Shown here: one piece after another, positions 9,201-17,496 of the stretch
How positions within the stretch are numbered: the first letter of the stretch is position 1
How the letters are laid out: every line of letters begins with the position of its first letter
Source of the DNA: Lachnospiraceae bacterium
GTDB taxonomy: Bacteria > Bacillota > Clostridia > Lachnospirales > Lachnospiraceae
Reading direction: 5' to 3'
DNA length: 47,111 bases
Assembly (NCBI GenBank): GCA_021200475.1
Contig: JAJQGP010000089.1
Coordinates: 1-47,111, forward strand
The notes under the pieces: generated by a model
Seen by the model: the letters and a program-made list of their open reading frames with translations, nothing else
What the model was told of the DNA's origin: nothing
Databases searched by the model: none
Translations under genes and position numbers: made by a program

Positions 9201-9818
9201 AAAGCCCTTGGTTCGGTGAATGTGAATGCGATTGAAGATTACAAAGAGCTCACGGAACGGCATACGTTTCTTAGCAGTCAGTACGATGATCTGCAGAAGG
9301 CGGAGGCCGCGCTGCTGAAAATCATCGATGAACTGGACACGGGGATGCGGACACAGTTTAAGGAGCAGTTTGCGCGGATTCAGACGGAATTTGACAAGGC
9401 CTTCCGTCAGCTTTTCGGGGGCGGGCATGGCTCACTCGAACTGGTTGAGGAGGAGGATATTCTTACTGCGGGTATCCGCATTATCGCACAGCCGCCCGGA
9501 AAAAAGCTTCAGAACATGATGCAGCTCTCCGGCGGGGAAAAATCGCTGACAGCGATCGCGCTGCTTTTCGCGATCCAGAATCTGAAACCGTCGCCGTTCT
9601 GCCTGCTGGATGAGATCGAGGCTGCACTTGATGAGAGTAATGTGGAAAGATACGCAAATTATCTGCACCGGTTGACAAAGAATACGCAATTTATTATCAT
9701 AACACATAGAAGAGGTACGATGAACGCGGCAGATCGCCTGTATGGCATTACGATGCAGGAAAAGGGAGTTTCTGCTCTGGTTTCGGTCAACCTGATAGAG
9801 GATGAACTTGATTCGTAA
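6258..9818 (+). CDS. smc: Chromosome segregation protein SMC
   Basis: SMC is the ATPase of the bacterial condensin, working with ScpA and ScpB to organise and separate chromosomes. The 1186-residue length is typical. The N-terminal head begins MYLKSIEVQGFKSFANK with Walker A GPNGSGKSN at about residues 32-40. Two long coiled coils flank a hinge near residues 510-660 (from ILGVVADIIRVEKEYE to GGSMTGG). The C-terminal head has the ABC signature LSGGEKSLTAIALLFAIQ and the Walker B CLLDEIEAALDESN. It is packed between rnc and ftsY with almost no spacing, an order conserved in Firmicutes. Confidence 0.97.
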   Translation: MYLKSIEVQGFKSFANKINFQFHNGITAIVGPNGSGKSNVADAVRWVLGEQSAKSLRGTNMQDVIFAGTQTRRPLGFASVSITLDNADHQLAVSYDEVTVTRRVYRSGESEYLLNGTQVRLKDINELFYDTGIGKEGYSIIGQGQIERILSGKPEERRELFDEAAGIVKFKRRKQTAVKKLDAERQNLTHVSDILSELTRQLGPMQKQAETAKIYLQKREELKTCDVNLFLLETEKIQHDLETLSEKQRVTEEHLDAARTEYDRAKLAYEAAEQEIDRMDALLQKKRDEAAEGRLRRGQFENQIQLLQEQIHTAEANDEHLHARIRAVTEQAADYALQETEAREELEVQKGQVVQAGTDEEARQAALAQVRREIAALESGIEQDKSTLITLLNQRATVKAQTQRYDTMAEQASLRKAQLSQEVLRLKSEEASQETICREAQEEYDATCARLARLNDESDAANDALEKTQRELTGFNQSMEHDQMNYHREVSRLESLRNIAERYDGYGNSIRRVMERREQEPGILGVVADIIRVEKEYETAIETALGGSIQNIVTDTEETAKRQISFLKQNKLGRATFLPLSGVTNRGGFSSPQALKEAGVLGLASSLAQADKKYLPLVESLLGRTVVVDEIDHAIALAKKYRHSLRIVTLEGELLSPGGSMTGGAFKNSGNLLGRRREIADLEKRVKESRECLDRLQANIDRTRSERNHLRETLVRLNEEMQREYLAQNTAKIRLDELSEKQSSTSETYQKLQREFSQLEMQLQEINANLANEREELKSSEEEETRITERIGENQARLEEKRAGEQEALDAVQNAQLLLSKLEQQKQFVRQNLDRILGEKSRLLAEKKQYEEELQNAAGNVKDREEQIAAIREALSAADESEKALQEELTDLTAKREERNRTQKQFFAAREDLSGQISLLDKDAFRLKSQIEKLTEQKDSRINYMWEEYALTWSSASELREEACTLVPPLKKRIAELKGDIKALGSVNVNAIEDYKELTERHTFLSSQYDDLQKAEAALLKIIDELDTGMRTQFKEQFARIQTEFDKAFRQLFGGGHGSLELVEEEDILTAGIRIIAQPPGKKLQNMMQLSGGEKSLTAIALLFAIQNLKPSPFCLLDEIEAALDESNVERYANYLHRLTKNTQFIIITHRRGTMNAADRLYGITMQEKGVSALVSVNLIEDELDS

Positions 9819-9827
9819 GGAAACAGG

Positions 9828-10787
9828 ATGGTGAGGAATCATATGGAAGAGAAAAAAAAGAAAGGTTTTTTTAAGCGGCTGGTGGAGGGACTGTCGAAGA
9901 CAAGAGATAACATCGTCTCCGGCATGGACGCAATTTTCAGAGGCTTTTCCAGTATTGACGATGATTTTTATGACGAGATCGAAGAAATCCTTGTGATGGG
10001 GGATCTGGGAATTAACGCGACGACGTCAATCATTGAGGACCTCAAGGAAAAGGTGAAGGAGCGGAACATCAAAGAGCCTTCGGAATGCAAGCAGCTTTTG
10101 ATTGACAGTATCAAAGAAGAGATGGATGTCGGGGAGACTGCCTATGAATTTGAAAACCGAAAGTCTGTGATTCTGGTGATCGGCGTCAATGGGGTTGGCA
10201 AGACAACGAGCATCGGAAAGCTGGCCGGCATGCTGAAGGATCAGGGCAAGAAGGTCGTGCTTGCTGCCGCGGATACGTTCCGTGCGGCTGCCGGTGAACA
10301 GCTGATCGAATGGGGCAGCCGTGCCGGCGTCGACGTCATCAGCGGGCAGGAAGGATCGGATCCGGGGGCGGTCGTTTATGACGCGATCGCGGCGGCAAAG
10401 GCCAGAGACGCGGATGTATTGATCTGCGATACAGCGGGGCGCCTGCACAATAAGAAAAATCTGATGAGTGAGCTGAGCAAAATTAACCGCATTCTGGAAC
10501 GGGAGTACCCGGAGGCCTATAAAGAGACGCTGGTCGTTCTCGATGGCACGACGGGGCAGAACGCGCTGGCACAGGCGCGTGAGTTTAAGGCTGTGACGGA
10601 TATCACAGGCATTATTCTCACCAAGCTGGATGGAACGGCAAAGGGAGGGATTGCGGTCGCGATTCACTCCGAGCTGGGGATTCCGGTAAAGTACATCGGT
10701 GTCGGAGAAAAGATCGATGACCTGCAGAAGTTTGATGCAGACGATTTTGTGAATGCCCTGTTCGATTATAATGGAAAGGAAGTTTAG
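9828..10787 (+). CDS. ftsY: Signal recognition particle receptor FtsY
   Basis: FtsY is the GTPase receptor that docks SRP-ribosome complexes at the membrane. The protein is about 319 residues with a short basic N-terminus ([21 protein letters not shown]) instead of the long acidic A domain of proteobacteria. The NG domain shows [16 protein letters not shown] (G1), [11 protein letters not shown] (G2), DTAGRLHNK (G3) and [10 protein letters not shown] (G4). Two starts are possible: ATG 9828 after AAGGA, and ATG 9843 after GAGGA. The difference is five residues. In many Firmicutes ylxM-ffh follow, but here a threonine ammonia-lyase gene does. Confidence 0.95.
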   Translation: MVRNHMEEKKKKGFFKRLVEGLSKTRDNIVSGMDAIFRGFSSIDDDFYDEIEEILVMGDLGINATTSIIEDLKEKVKERNIKEPSECKQLLIDSIKEEMDVGETAYEFENRKSVILVIGVNGVGKTTSIGKLAGMLKDQGKKVVLAAADTFRAAAGEQLIEWGSRAGVDVISGQEGSDPGAVVYDAIAAAKARDADVLICDTAGRLHNKKNLMSELSKINRILEREYPEAYKETLVVLDGTTGQNALAQAREFKAVTDITGIILTKLDGTAKGGIAVAIHSELGIPVKYIGVGEKIDDLQKFDADDFVNALFDYNGKEV

Positions 10788-10797
10788 GTGAGCGACC

Positions 10798-12015
10798 ATG
10801 GAAATGTTAACTCTGGAAAGCTTTGATGAGGCCTGTGAATGCGTAAAACGTGTCACGCAGGATACAAAATTGATTTACAGCGATTATTTCAGCGCGCAGA
10901 CCGGTAACCGTGTCTATCTCAAGCCGGAAAATATGCAGAAAACGGGCGCCTACAAAATTCGCGGCTCTTATTATAAAATCAGTACGCTGACCCCGGAAGA
11001 AAGGGAAAAAGGACTGATCACGGCCTCCGCCGGAAATCACGCGCAGGGCGTCGCGTATGCGGCACAGGCATTTGGCTGTAAAGCGGTGATTGTGATGCCG
11101 GCGACCACGCCGCTGATGAAGATTAACCGTACAAAAAGCTATGGTGCGGAGGTCGTCCTGCATGGAGAGGTGTACGATGAGGCCTGCGAGTACGCATACC
11201 AGCTGGCCGAAGAGCATGGTTATACCTTTATTCATCCGTTTGACGACCTGGCTGTCGCGACCGGACAGGGGACGATTGCCATGGAAATTATCCAGGATTT
11301 GCCTCTGGTAGACTATATTCTGGTGCCGATTGGCGGCGGCGGACTGGCGACCGGCGTATCGACGCTGGCGAAACTGCTGAATCCGAAGATCAAAGTGATC
11401 GGCGTAGAACCGGAAGGTGCTGCCTGCATGAAAGCCTCACTGGCTGCCGGAGAAATCGTGACGCTTCCGGGTGTCAATACGATCGCGGATGGCACGGCGG
11501 TCAAGACGCCTGGTTCCCATATTTTTCCGTATATTCAGAAAAACCTGGATGATATCCTCACTGTGAGTGATGATGAACTGATTGTAGCCTTTTTGGACAT
11601 GGTAGAAAACCATAAGATGATTGTGGAAAATTCGGGTCTTCTGACCGTGGCGGCGCTGAAGCATCTGAACGTGCAGAACAAGCGGGTGGTAGCGATCTTA
11701 AGCGGCGGCAATATGGACATTATCACCATGTCTTCGGTGGTGCAGCATGGCCTGATCCAGAGAGACCGGATCTTTACAATTTCGGTTCTGCTTCCGGACC
11801 GTCCGGGCGAACTGGTGCGGGTAGCTTCGATCATCGCGGATCAGCAGGGCAATGTGATTCGTCTTGACCACAATCAGTTCGTCAGCACGAATCGCAACGC
11901 GGCGGTAGAGCTTCGGATCACGCTGGAGGCATTTGGCACAGACCACAAGCAAAGAATTATCAGCGCGCTCAGGGCGCAGGGATATGATCCGAAAGAGAGG
12001 ATGGCTGCTCTTTGA
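10798..12015 (+). CDS. ilvA: Threonine ammonia-lyase with ACT domain
   Basis: The enzyme removes ammonia from L-threonine to give 2-oxobutanoate, either for isoleucine synthesis or for catabolism. The 405 residues are a fold-type II PLP domain plus a C-terminal ACT domain. The PLP lysine is Lys53 in KTGAYKIRG. SAGNHAQGVAYA and the glycine loop IGGGGLATG bind substrate and the PLP phosphate. The ACT part (about residues 325-400, FTISVLLPDRPGELVRVASI) is of the single, short type, so this is the medium-length class often annotated ilvA or tdcB. No T-box is seen: the gene starts ten bases after ftsY and probably shares its transcript. Confidence 0.93.
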   Translation: MEMLTLESFDEACECVKRVTQDTKLIYSDYFSAQTGNRVYLKPENMQKTGAYKIRGSYYKISTLTPEEREKGLITASAGNHAQGVAYAAQAFGCKAVIVMPATTPLMKINRTKSYGAEVVLHGEVYDEACEYAYQLAEEHGYTFIHPFDDLAVATGQGTIAMEIIQDLPLVDYILVPIGGGGLATGVSTLAKLLNPKIKVIGVEPEGAACMKASLAAGEIVTLPGVNTIADGTAVKTPGSHIFPYIQKNLDDILTVSDDELIVAFLDMVENHKMIVENSGLLTVAALKHLNVQNKRVVAILSGGNMDIITMSSVVQHGLIQRDRIFTISVLLPDRPGELVRVASIIADQQGNVIRLDHNQFVSTNRNAAVELRITLEAFGTDHKQRIISALRAQGYDPKERMAAL

Positions 12016-12105
12016 TGCACACAGACGCGAGAGAAAATCAGCGGCTTCGCTGCCCGCGCCTGGCACAGCGGACAGGGGCGAGAACTCCCCTGTTCGAATC
12101 ATGAT
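12013..12105 (+). repeat. Two-hairpin dispersed structured element, copy B
   Basis: The spacer after ilvA folds as CAGACGCG (12022-12029) with CGCGCCTG (12055-12062), enclosing CAGCG/CGCTG (12039-12043 with 12048-12052). A second hairpin pairs GGACAGGGG (12070-12078) with CCCCTGTTC (12087-12095). It shares the opening TGATGCACA with copy C and the overall fold with copy A. The stem bases differ between copies yet still pair. Confidence 0.65.
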
Positions 12106-12124
12106 ATAGAAAAGAGATTTTAAT

Positions 12125-12967
12125 ATGGACAGTGAACCAAGATTTGCTATCCTGATTGATGCGGACAATATTTCAGACCGGTATGTAAAAATAATACTCG
12201 ATGAGGCCGCAAACAGCGGGATCGCTACGTACAAACGCATTTACGGCGACTGGACGAGTCCCCGGCTGGCGTCATGGAAGAATGTGCTCCTGGAGAATTC
12301 CATTATTCCAATGCAGCAGTACAGCTACACGATTGGAAAAAATGCCACGGATTCTTCTATCATTATCGATGCGATGGATATTCTGTATTCAGGAAATGTG
12401 GATGGATTCTGCCTGGTATCTTCGGACAGCGATTTTACGAGGCTGGCCTCACGGCTGCGGGAATCCGGGATACAGGTGATCGGCATGGGCGAGCAGAAGA
12501 CGCCAAAGCCTTTTATCTCAGCCTGCAACCAGTTTAAATATCTGGACCTGATTTATTCCAATCAGCAAAAAGAAGAGAAGGAAGAGAAAGAAGAAAAAGA
12601 GCAGGAGACGGTGGAACCGCCGAAACACAGGACGGGAACCGCTTCCGCAAAGCAAAAGGCGGGAACAGCCTCTGCAAAGCAAAAGGAAGCGTCCTCTTCG
12701 AGGAAAAAATCCTCCTCTTCAAAAGAAAAAGAGCTGAAACAGGTGCGTAAGACAATCAACGCGATTATTGAAAAATTTTCCGATGAGGACGGCTGGCTGT
12801 TCTCCGGAAAGCTTGGCGACCAGCTTTCGAAGCGAATGCCGGAGTTTGATGTGCGCAATTACGGCTTTACCAAGTTTACGCCATTTATTATGTCGCTTGG
12901 AAATTATGAGACAGACAAGCGTCCGGCGAGCGGCGGCTCTACGCAGATTTATTTTCGAATGAAATAG
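12125..12967 (+). CDS. NYN domain and OST-HTH/LOTUS domain protein
   Basis: The 280-residue protein begins with a NYN domain (about residues 1-140), a PIN-like nuclease fold. FAILIDADNIS supplies the first acidic residues, with further acidic sites in SSIIIDAMDI and LVSSDSDFTRLA. A low-complexity charged linker (about 145-205) follows, containing two copies of GTASAKQK. The C-terminal part (about 205-280, KTINAIIEKFSDEDGWLFSGKLG) matches the OST-HTH/LOTUS RNA-binding fold. Such proteins are inferred to act on RNA, but the bacterial substrate is not known. The start follows AAAGAGATTT, a weak site. The gene stands alone between ilvA and the sporulation pair. Confidence 0.85.
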   Translation: MDSEPRFAILIDADNISDRYVKIILDEAANSGIATYKRIYGDWTSPRLASWKNVLLENSIIPMQQYSYTIGKNATDSSIIIDAMDILYSGNVDGFCLVSSDSDFTRLASRLRESGIQVIGMGEQKTPKPFISACNQFKYLDLIYSNQQKEEKEEKEEKEQETVEPPKHRTGTASAKQKAGTASAKQKEASSSRKKSSSSKEKELKQVRKTINAIIEKFSDEDGWLFSGKLGDQLSKRMPEFDVRNYGFTKFTPFIMSLGNYETDKRPASGGSTQIYFRMK

Positions 12968-13084
12968 GATTCTGGTAACGGTGAGGGCATGAATGCCTGC
13001 GGAAGCTGCAGCCCTATTCCGGTTCTACGAAAGAAGTGCGGCGCATATAGTTGCAATAAAGAAAGCAGATGGGAAGCGGCTGCT

Positions 13085-13345
13085 TTGCGGGAAAAAGAAA
13101 ATATGATACGCGCACTGCAATTGCCGGATGATGCCCGCAGGGGACGTGCACTTGTACGCATGGAAGGGCAGGAGCATGTCTGCATTGAGAATTTCAAAGG
13201 CATTTGCTCTTATACGGCAGAAACGGTCTCTCTGACAACGGCCGGGAATCCGATCTGCGTGAGCGGTCGGCACCTGCGGATTGACTGCTACACAAAGGAT
13301 GCCATTGAAATTTCCGGCTGGATCGAGGCAGTGAAATACATCTGA
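13085..13345 (+). CDS. yqfC: Sporulation protein YqfC (YabP/YqfC family)
   Basis: The family is made in the mother cell during sporulation. Its exact role is unresolved. The recognisable core is GRALVRMEGQEHVCIENFKG, then CSYTAETVSL, then a C-terminal GRHLRIDCYTKDAIEISGWI. The family is about 85-95 residues, so the TTG at 13085 or the ATG at 13103 is a better start than the ATG at 12989, whose extra 32-38 residues are cysteine-rich and unlike the family. No strong ribosome binding site decides between them. The neighbour yqfD confirms the identity. A long hairpin lies between the two genes. Confidence 0.8.
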   Translation: MREKENMIRALQLPDDARRGRALVRMEGQEHVCIENFKGICSYTAETVSLTTAGNPICVSGRHLRIDCYTKDAIEISGWIEAVKYI

Positions 13346-13363
13346 AAAACTCCATCCGAATGC

Positions 13364-13426
13364 CGTTACAGGTCACACCTGTAGTGGCTGAGATGGTGTG
13401 AATTGGTTAAGGTGTGGCCTGTAACG
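13364..13426 (+). other. Long hairpin between yqfC and yqfD
   Basis: CGTTACAGGTCACACC (13364-13379) pairs with GGTGTGGCCTGTAACG (13411-13426). As RNA all 16 positions pair, one as G-U, around a 31-base loop. The left arm can instead fold on itself as ACAGGT/ACCTGT, so two mutually exclusive structures exist. No T-run follows, so it is not a standard terminator. Confidence 0.7.
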
Positions 13427-13457
13427 TGGAAGTACCTGTAAGATATCGGGAGGCTCT

Positions 13458-14657
13458 ATGGAACAGCATTTTTTCGATTTTATGTGCGGGTATGTCCGGA
13501 TTCGGATCAGTGGAGAAGCGTGCGACCGTTTTCTGAACCTGTGTGCCTATCATGGGATACGGCTGTGGGGACTGCTTCCGGTGGATGGCGCCTGTGAGGC
13601 TTTTGTTTCCAAAAAGGATTTTTTCAGACTGAAAGCATTTGTGAGAAAAAGCCATACCAGAATCAGGCTTGCCGGTCGGTATGGCTTTCCTTTTTTTGTA
13701 CACCGATACCGTTCCCGGTGGGCGTGTGTCTTTGGAGCCCTCGCGGCAGCGGTGTTTATGGTCTGGCTGTCGGCTCACGTCTGGAATATCCGTATTGAGG
13801 GAAATCTGTCGCAGACGGATGATGTGATTTTCGAATACCTGAAAAATGAGGGGATCAGCCATGGAATGTGGAAAAATCAGATAGATACCCAGGAGCTTTC
13901 CGAGCAGATTCGCATGTATTTTACGCAGTTTTCCTGGGTGTCTGCCAGGCTGGAGGGCACCATGCTGATCATTTACGTGAGGGAGGGGACTGCGGATGTG
14001 CAGACGGACAACGCTGTCCATGTGTCCGGGAGCGGCATCGCGGCCGCAAAAGCGGGAATGGTAGTCTCTGTTTTTGTCCGAAAAGGATATGCGGCTGTCG
14101 CGGCGGGCGACACGGTAGAAGCAGGCGACCTGCTGGTGTCTGGCCGGATTCCCATCTACAGCGACGATGGGGAAATCCTCTCCTGGCAGAAGGTAAATGC
14201 GGACGCGGATATTCTTCTGCGAACGGAGACAGACTATTACGAAGAGCTTGCCTGTGAGACAACGCTGAAATATTATACGGGGCGCGAGAAAACGCGTTAT
14301 CTGTTCCGCGCAGGCGGCGTTTCCTTTGCGCTGCCCGGTTCGTGGAAGGAGTTTGCGCTTTTTGATCTCACGGGAGAAATGACGCAGGCACAGTTGTCTG
14401 ATAATTTCTATCTTCCTGTTTATTTTTGCAAATATACGGCGAAAGAATACGAAAACCTGCAATATAGCTACACAGAAGAGCAGGCGAGGCAGATTCTGGA
14501 ATCGAATTTATCCGATTTCGTGGAAAATTTAGAGGAAAAAGGGGTTCAAATATTTCAAAATAATGTTACAATAGACCTGTATGAAAAAGTGGCTGTTGCC
14601 CGGGGAACGCTGATCACGGATGAAAGTGCAGTGGTTTCTGTGGATGAATCGGAGTAA
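13458..14657 (+). CDS. yqfD: Sporulation protein YqfD
   Basis: YqfD is a conserved mother-cell sporulation membrane protein, and the neighbour of yqfC in nearly all endospore formers. The 399 residues show a soluble N-terminus (HGIRLWGLLPVDG), one transmembrane segment at about residues 91-112 (VFGALAAAVFMVWLSAHVW), then a long outer or inter-membrane region. That region includes IRIEGNLSQTDDVIFEYLKNEG, a POTRA-like start, and AAKAGMVVSVFVRKG(Y)AAVAAGDTVEAGDLLVSG, which resembles a biotinyl/lipoyl-type beta barrel. GGGAGG precedes the ATG. The pair implies that this organism sporulates or descends from a sporulating line. Confidence 0.93.
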   Translation: MEQHFFDFMCGYVRIRISGEACDRFLNLCAYHGIRLWGLLPVDGACEAFVSKKDFFRLKAFVRKSHTRIRLAGRYGFPFFVHRYRSRWACVFGALAAAVFMVWLSAHVWNIRIEGNLSQTDDVIFEYLKNEGISHGMWKNQIDTQELSEQIRMYFTQFSWVSARLEGTMLIIYVREGTADVQTDNAVHVSGSGIAAAKAGMVVSVFVRKGYAAVAAGDTVEAGDLLVSGRIPIYSDDGEILSWQKVNADADILLRTETDYYEELACETTLKYYTGREKTRYLFRAGGVSFALPGSWKEFALFDLTGEMTQAQLSDNFYLPVYFCKYTAKEYENLQYSYTEEQARQILESNLSDFVENLEEKGVQIFQNNVTIDLYEKVAVARGTLITDESAVVSVDESE

Positions 14658-14659
14658 TT

Positions 14660-14694
14660 GTTCAGGACAGTACTTCGCATTTGCTGCGAAGTAC
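14660..14694. repeat. CAGGACAG-type hairpin before phoH
   Basis: TTCAGGACA is followed by a perfect 10-bp stem, GTACTTCGCA (14670-14679) with TGCGAAGTAC (14685-14694). The segment resembles the plsX leader at 4092-4128. It covers the upstream alternative start of phoH at 14681, which argues for the start at 14720. Confidence 0.6.
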
Positions 14695-14719
14695 AAATGC
14701 AGGAGGAAGAACCATCAGG

Positions 14720-15769
14720 ATGAGTATGTCAGAAAGAACTCTCACTGTACCGGCCGGACATGAAACAAATGTTTTCGGTCAGTTTGATAAAAATATCAAA
14801 AAAGTAGAGCGGGCGCTTCATGTGACCGTGCTGGTCCGGGATGACGGGATCCGGGTGATCGGAGGCCCGGATGCGATTGCCCGCGCCGGTGAGGTATTTG
14901 ATAATCTGAGTGAGCTCTCACAGCGCGGCAATGTGATTACAGAGCAGAATGTCGATTACGCGATTGCGCTCTCCATGGATGGGAAAACGTCCTCCATGAT
15001 AGAGATGGATAATGACTGTATCTGCCATACAATCAATGGCAGGCCAATCAAGCCGAAGACACTCGGTCAGAAGAATTACGTGGATGAAATCCGCAGAAAT
15101 ATGATTGTGTTCGGCATCGGGCCGGCCGGTACCGGCAAAACCTATCTGGCGATGGCAATGGCGATTGCCGCCTTCAAGAACGAGGAGGTCAGCCGCATTA
15201 TTCTGACGCGCCCGGCGATTGAGGCAGGGGAAAAGCTTGGTTTCCTGCCTGGTGATCTGCAGAGCAAGGTAGACCCTTACCTTCGCCCTCTGTATGACGC
15301 ACTTTATCAGATTATGGGAGCGGACAGCTTTACGAAGAATATGGAAAAGGGCCTGATTGAAGTAGCTCCGCTGGCGTATATGCGCGGGCGGACGCTCGAT
15401 AATGCTTACATCATTCTGGATGAAGCACAGAACACATCCCCGGCACAGATGAAAATGTTTCTGACGCGGATTGGGTTTGGATCGAAGGTAATTGTGACGG
15501 GGGACCGTACACAGAAGGATCTGCCGCCCGGTGCGCCCTCCGGTCTGGACATTGCGGTCAGGGTGCTGAGTAAGGTGGAAGGGATCAGTTTTTGTACGCT
15601 GACCAGTCAGGATGTGGTTCGTCATCCGCTGGTGCAGCGGATTGTAAACGCTTATGAGGAATATGAGGAGCGGGAGCAGCGGCGTACGCAGGCAAAGTCC
15701 CGCACGGAGGGCCGGACGGGGCATAAGCAGTCCTCCGCACCGGCAAGAGGAGGGTCTCATGACAATTGA
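14720..15769 (+). CDS. phoH: PhoH-like ATPase
   Basis: PhoH/PhoL proteins are cytoplasmic ATPases joined to RNA metabolism. In Firmicutes the gene precedes ybeY. From ATG 14720 the protein has 349 residues. AGGAGGAA at 14700-14707 supports this start (ATG 14726 is also possible). An N-terminal KH-like part (about 1-100) is followed by the P-loop domain with Walker A GIGPAGTGKTYLAMAMA, Walker B AYIILDEAQNTSP, and VTGDRTQKDLP. The C-terminus (residues about 310-349) is low-complexity and basic. Its end overlaps the ybeY start by 11 bases, so the two are probably translationally coupled. Confidence 0.94.
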   Translation: MSMSERTLTVPAGHETNVFGQFDKNIKKVERALHVTVLVRDDGIRVIGGPDAIARAGEVFDNLSELSQRGNVITEQNVDYAIALSMDGKTSSMIEMDNDCICHTINGRPIKPKTLGQKNYVDEIRRNMIVFGIGPAGTGKTYLAMAMAIAAFKNEEVSRIILTRPAIEAGEKLGFLPGDLQSKVDPYLRPLYDALYQIMGADSFTKNMEKGLIEVAPLAYMRGRTLDNAYIILDEAQNTSPAQMKMFLTRIGFGSKVIVTGDRTQKDLPPGAPSGLDIAVRVLSKVEGISFCTLTSQDVVRHPLVQRIVNAYEEYEEREQRRTQAKSRTEGRTGHKQSSAPARGGSHDN

Positions 15770-16256
15770 TTTCGAAAATGAATGTGAGGGAAAGCTTGAC
15801 ATCGACCTGTACGCGATTGCGGAGCGGGTGGTGGAAGGAAGCCTGGATTATATGAAGTGCCCATATGAGTCGAGTGTAGGGCTGCTGATCACGGACAATG
15901 AGGAAATTCGCCGGCTAAACCTGGAACACCGCCAGATTGACCGGCCGACGGATGTGCTTTCCTTTCCGATGGTTGATTTTGAGACACCGGGCGAGTTTGA
16001 CTGGCTTGAGGAGGACGGGGATGATTATTTTGACCCTGAGAGCGGGGAACTGCTGCTGGGCGATATCGTGATTTCCGCAGATAAGGTACTGGAACAGGCC
16101 GCTGCATACGGGCATTCCGTGACCAGAGAGTACGCGTTCCTGATCACGCACAGCATGCTGCATCTGTTTGGCTATGATCACATGACAGAGAGCGATGCGG
16201 CGCAGATGGAGCAGATGCAGAGAGAAATTCTGGATTCTCTGCAGATATTCCGGTAG
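15759..16256 (+). CDS. ybeY: Endoribonuclease YbeY (rRNA maturation factor)
   Basis: YbeY is a zinc-dependent enzyme needed for 3' maturation of 16S rRNA and ribosome quality control. The protein has 165 residues from ATG 15759, preceded by AGAGGAGGG. The zinc site HSMLHLFGYDH (three histidines) is intact, and RQIDRPTDVLSFPM is the second conserved block. The first turn has a Ser where many homologues have Gly. In Firmicutes dgkA and era often follow, but here a DUF3048 gene follows after a spacer of about 110 bases in which I see no clear signal. Confidence 0.95.
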   Translation: MTIDFENECEGKLDIDLYAIAERVVEGSLDYMKCPYESSVGLLITDNEEIRRLNLEHRQIDRPTDVLSFPMVDFETPGEFDWLEEDGDDYFDPESGELLLGDIVISADKVLEQAAAYGHSVTREYAFLITHSMLHLFGYDHMTESDAAQMEQMQREILDSLQIFR

Positions 16257-16369
16257 AGGAAGCCGCTTCAGCTGCAGTGGCAGCAATCAGACTGGCGCGG
16301 GAGGGATCGTGTTTTGCGGCAGATCATCTTTGCCGGGATGAAAGAATGAAACAGAACAGGGGGATATAG

Positions 16370-17485
16370 ATGATGAACAGAAAAAGAGTATTGGCCGGAT
16401 TCATGACCGCAGCGGTTATGATCGGCACGATGGCGATGGGAACGCATGGATTCGCAGAAGAGGCAGAGGCCGCTGCGGAGAGCGCCACGGAGACGGAAGC
16501 TGCCGATGAGATGGTCAGAAGCTTTCTGACGGGAAAGCTGGTTCCGGAATCCATCGGACGCTCGATTCCGATCGCGGTGATGTTTAATAATATTGAGGAG
16601 GCTCTTCCGCAGTCCGGAATCAGCAATGCGGAGATTGTCTATGAGGCACCGGTAGAAGGGAATATTACCCGGCTTCTGGGGATTCTGGAGGATTACCAGG
16701 ATATTGAGCGCATTGGTTCCGTTCGCAGCTGCCGGGAATATTTTGTTTATTTTGCGCGCGAATTTGAGGCGATCTATATGCATTACGGAGAAGCGGTGTA
16801 CGCGGTCAATGTGCTGAACCTGTCGGATACGGTGCGTTTAAGCGGTATGGGAGATAATGGCCTCAGCTATTCCGGAGAGGGCGATATCGTATACTACCGA
16901 TCGACAGATTTTGAGGCTCCGCACAATGTCTTTACCAATTATGAAATGATTCAGGCAGGCATTGCGTACAAGGGCATTTCCACCGACTATTCGGAGGAAT
17001 ATCTGGCCAGCGGGCATTACCAGTTTGCGGACGATGAGGAGATCGTGACGCTGGAGAACGGGGAGGATGCGCTCACGGTGTATCCCGGCTATTCCTATAA
17101 CAATGCCTGTTTTGTGTATGATTCAGAGACAGGGAAATACACCAGATATCAGTACGGAGATGTACAGACTGATTATCTGACGGAAAAAGCGCTTACCTAC
17201 AGCAATATTATTTTCCAGTATTGTTCCTCTTCGGTACTGGACGAGAATGGTTACCTCAGCATCAATACGTATTCCGGCGGTTCCGGAAAATATATCACGC
17301 AGGGGAAGGCGATCGATATCACCTGGTTGAAGGATAACAGCTCTTCCGATCCGTACGCGTCCGCCAATTTTGGCGTAACGCATTATTATGACACGGATGG
17401 CAATGAGATCACTTTAAATCAGGGGAAAACCTGGGTATGCATAATTCTGAATTCCAATACAGATGCAGTTTCCATTGAGGGATAA
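16370..17485 (+). CDS. DUF3048 (YerB-like) secreted protein
   Basis: The 371-residue protein carries a DUF3048 domain at about residues 45-360. Family blocks are IPIAVMFNNIEEALPQSGIS, AEIVYEAPVEGNITRLLGIL and RIGSVRSCREYFVYFAREF. The N-terminus MMNRKRVLAGFMTAAVMIGTM is a signal peptide or membrane anchor without a lipobox cysteine. A Glu/Ala-rich segment follows it. Bacillus YerB is a lipoprotein of this family. The biochemical function is not established, although a cell-envelope role is likely. ATG 16370 or 16373 follows GGGGGA. The flippase gene starts 11 bases after the stop, so the two form an envelope-related pair. Confidence 0.87.
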   Translation: MMNRKRVLAGFMTAAVMIGTMAMGTHGFAEEAEAAAESATETEAADEMVRSFLTGKLVPESIGRSIPIAVMFNNIEEALPQSGISNAEIVYEAPVEGNITRLLGILEDYQDIERIGSVRSCREYFVYFAREFEAIYMHYGEAVYAVNVLNLSDTVRLSGMGDNGLSYSGEGDIVYYRSTDFEAPHNVFTNYEMIQAGIAYKGISTDYSEEYLASGHYQFADDEEIVTLENGEDALTVYPGYSYNNACFVYDSETGKYTRYQYGDVQTDYLTEKALTYSNIIFQYCSSSVLDENGYLSINTYSGGSGKYITQGKAIDITWLKDNSSSDPYASANFGVTHYYDTDGNEITLNQGKTWVCIILNSNTDAVSIEG

Positions 17486-17496
17486 GAGGTCAGGCC

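Noticed and set aside
10788-10797. T-box or threonine/isoleucine leader before ilvA
   Set aside because: The gap after ftsY is only ten bases, too short for a regulatory RNA.
12989-13084. N-terminal extension of YqfC from ATG 12989
   Set aside because: The extra residues are cysteine-rich and not family-like, and the Shine-Dalgarno spacing is too short.
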